Assembly (NCBI RefSeq): GCF_001969855.1
Contig: NZ_MRBL01000004.1
Span: 39,995 to 103,994, forward strand
Direction of reading: 5' to 3'
Source of the DNA: Bacillus haynesii
GTDB lineage: Bacteria > Bacillota > Bacilli > Bacillales > Bacillaceae
DNA length: 64,000 nt
The notes below the pieces were generated by a model. That model was not told where the DNA came from. It saw only the letters and a list, made by a program, of their open reading frames with translations, and did no database searches. Both the position numbers and the translations under genes were made by a program. Positions 63,845 to 64,000 of the stretch are shown in pieces. Positions within the stretch are counted from its first letter, which is position 1; each line of letters opens with the position of its first letter.

Positions 63845-63856
63845 CGGTGATATATT
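63828..63856 (+). promoter_or_regulatory. rRNA operon promoter P1
   Basis: TTGACA (63828-63833), 17 bp, TATATT (63851-63856). The -35 lies inside the last codons of ygxA (reading VDTNS). Confidence 0.88.
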
Positions 63857-63925
63857 ATTAAGCGTCGCTGTTAGCGGAACGGTTTTTGAACTGAAAGCAG
63901 CAGCGACGAAAAAACAAAAAAACAT

Positions 63926-63954
63926 TTGACACTCCTTGTTGAAAATGTTATACT
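63926..63954 (+). promoter_or_regulatory. rRNA operon promoter P2
   Basis: TTGACA (63926-63931), 17 bp, TATACT (63949-63954), spaced about 98 bp after P1, as in tandem rrn promoters of Bacillus. The leader TCTTTGAAAACTAA at the window end is typical of the sequence just before 16S rRNA, so an rRNA operon starts beyond the edge. Confidence 0.9.
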
Positions 63955-64000
63955 AATAAAGTCGCTTCGGACAGGAGCGGAAATGATCTTTGAAAACTAA

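Overview
The window looks like a chromosomal segment of a Bacillus of the B. subtilis group, most likely B. licheniformis or a close relative such as B. paralicheniformis. This rests on recognising many B. subtilis orthologues from their translated sequences (SacX/SacY, AcoABCLR, MalA/GlvR/MalP, CatDE, MprF, RecX, SspK, CsbB, YfhO, MutY, FabL, SspE, YgaB-E, GsaB, Bcp, PerR, YgzB, YgxA). The right two thirds keep the B. subtilis yfi-yfh-yga gene order with insertions and losses. No database search was possible, so every name is recognition by eye. I saw no prophage, complete insertion sequence, CRISPR array or intact tRNA.

Layout. 0-4 kb: end of a niacin-type MFS transporter, a lipoprotein, and the sucrose sensor/antiterminator pair sacXY behind a ribonucleic-antiterminator (RAT) leader. 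4-9.3 kb (minus strand): a DAB inorganic-carbon operon, ybcI - terminator - leader ORF - dabB - dabA - ybcF. 9.5-17.1 kb: a DJ-1/PfpI protein, the sigma-54 acetoin dehydrogenase operon acoABCL with its activator gene acoR, and a YnfA-type membrane protein. 17.3-21.1 kb: the maltose locus malA-glvR-malP. 21.3-23 kb: a glycosyltransferase and a methyltransferase behind a sigma-K-like promoter. 23.1-25 kb: an HxlR regulator divergent from catDE. 25.1-30.6 kb: two GH43 glycosidases, an AraC regulator and an orphan sugar-binding lipoprotein.

30.7-41 kb: quinone reductase, Nudix, BstA-like, mprF, yfhB, Fur-type yfhC, the small sporulation-type genes yfhD and yfhE, a GNAT acetyltransferase, a tRNA-like structured element, yfhF, recX, yfhH, a YpzG-like mini-gene, sspK and yfhJ. 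41-52.9 kb: a DadA-like oxidoreductase, csbB-gtrA-yfhO (a complete three-component glycosylation module), yfhP, mutY, yfhS, fabL, a short sspE, ygaB, ygaC, ygaD. 53-58.4 kb: a five-gene oligopeptide ABC operon lying between ygaD and ygaE. 58.4-64 kb: ygaE, gsaB, bcp, perR, ygzB, ygxA, then tandem rRNA promoters; the window ends in the rrn leader just before 16S rRNA.

Themes. Carbon-source choice is prominent: candidate CcpA cre sites lie at acoR, malA and the GH43-adjacent lipoprotein, plus the RAT at sacXY. Redox and metal control appear through CatR-, PerR- and Fur-type sites. The DAB operon is the most interesting unit: it combines a CO2/bicarbonate system, a beta-carbonic-anhydrase relative without its zinc ligands, a strong internal terminator and a 17-codon ORF overlapping the start of dabB.
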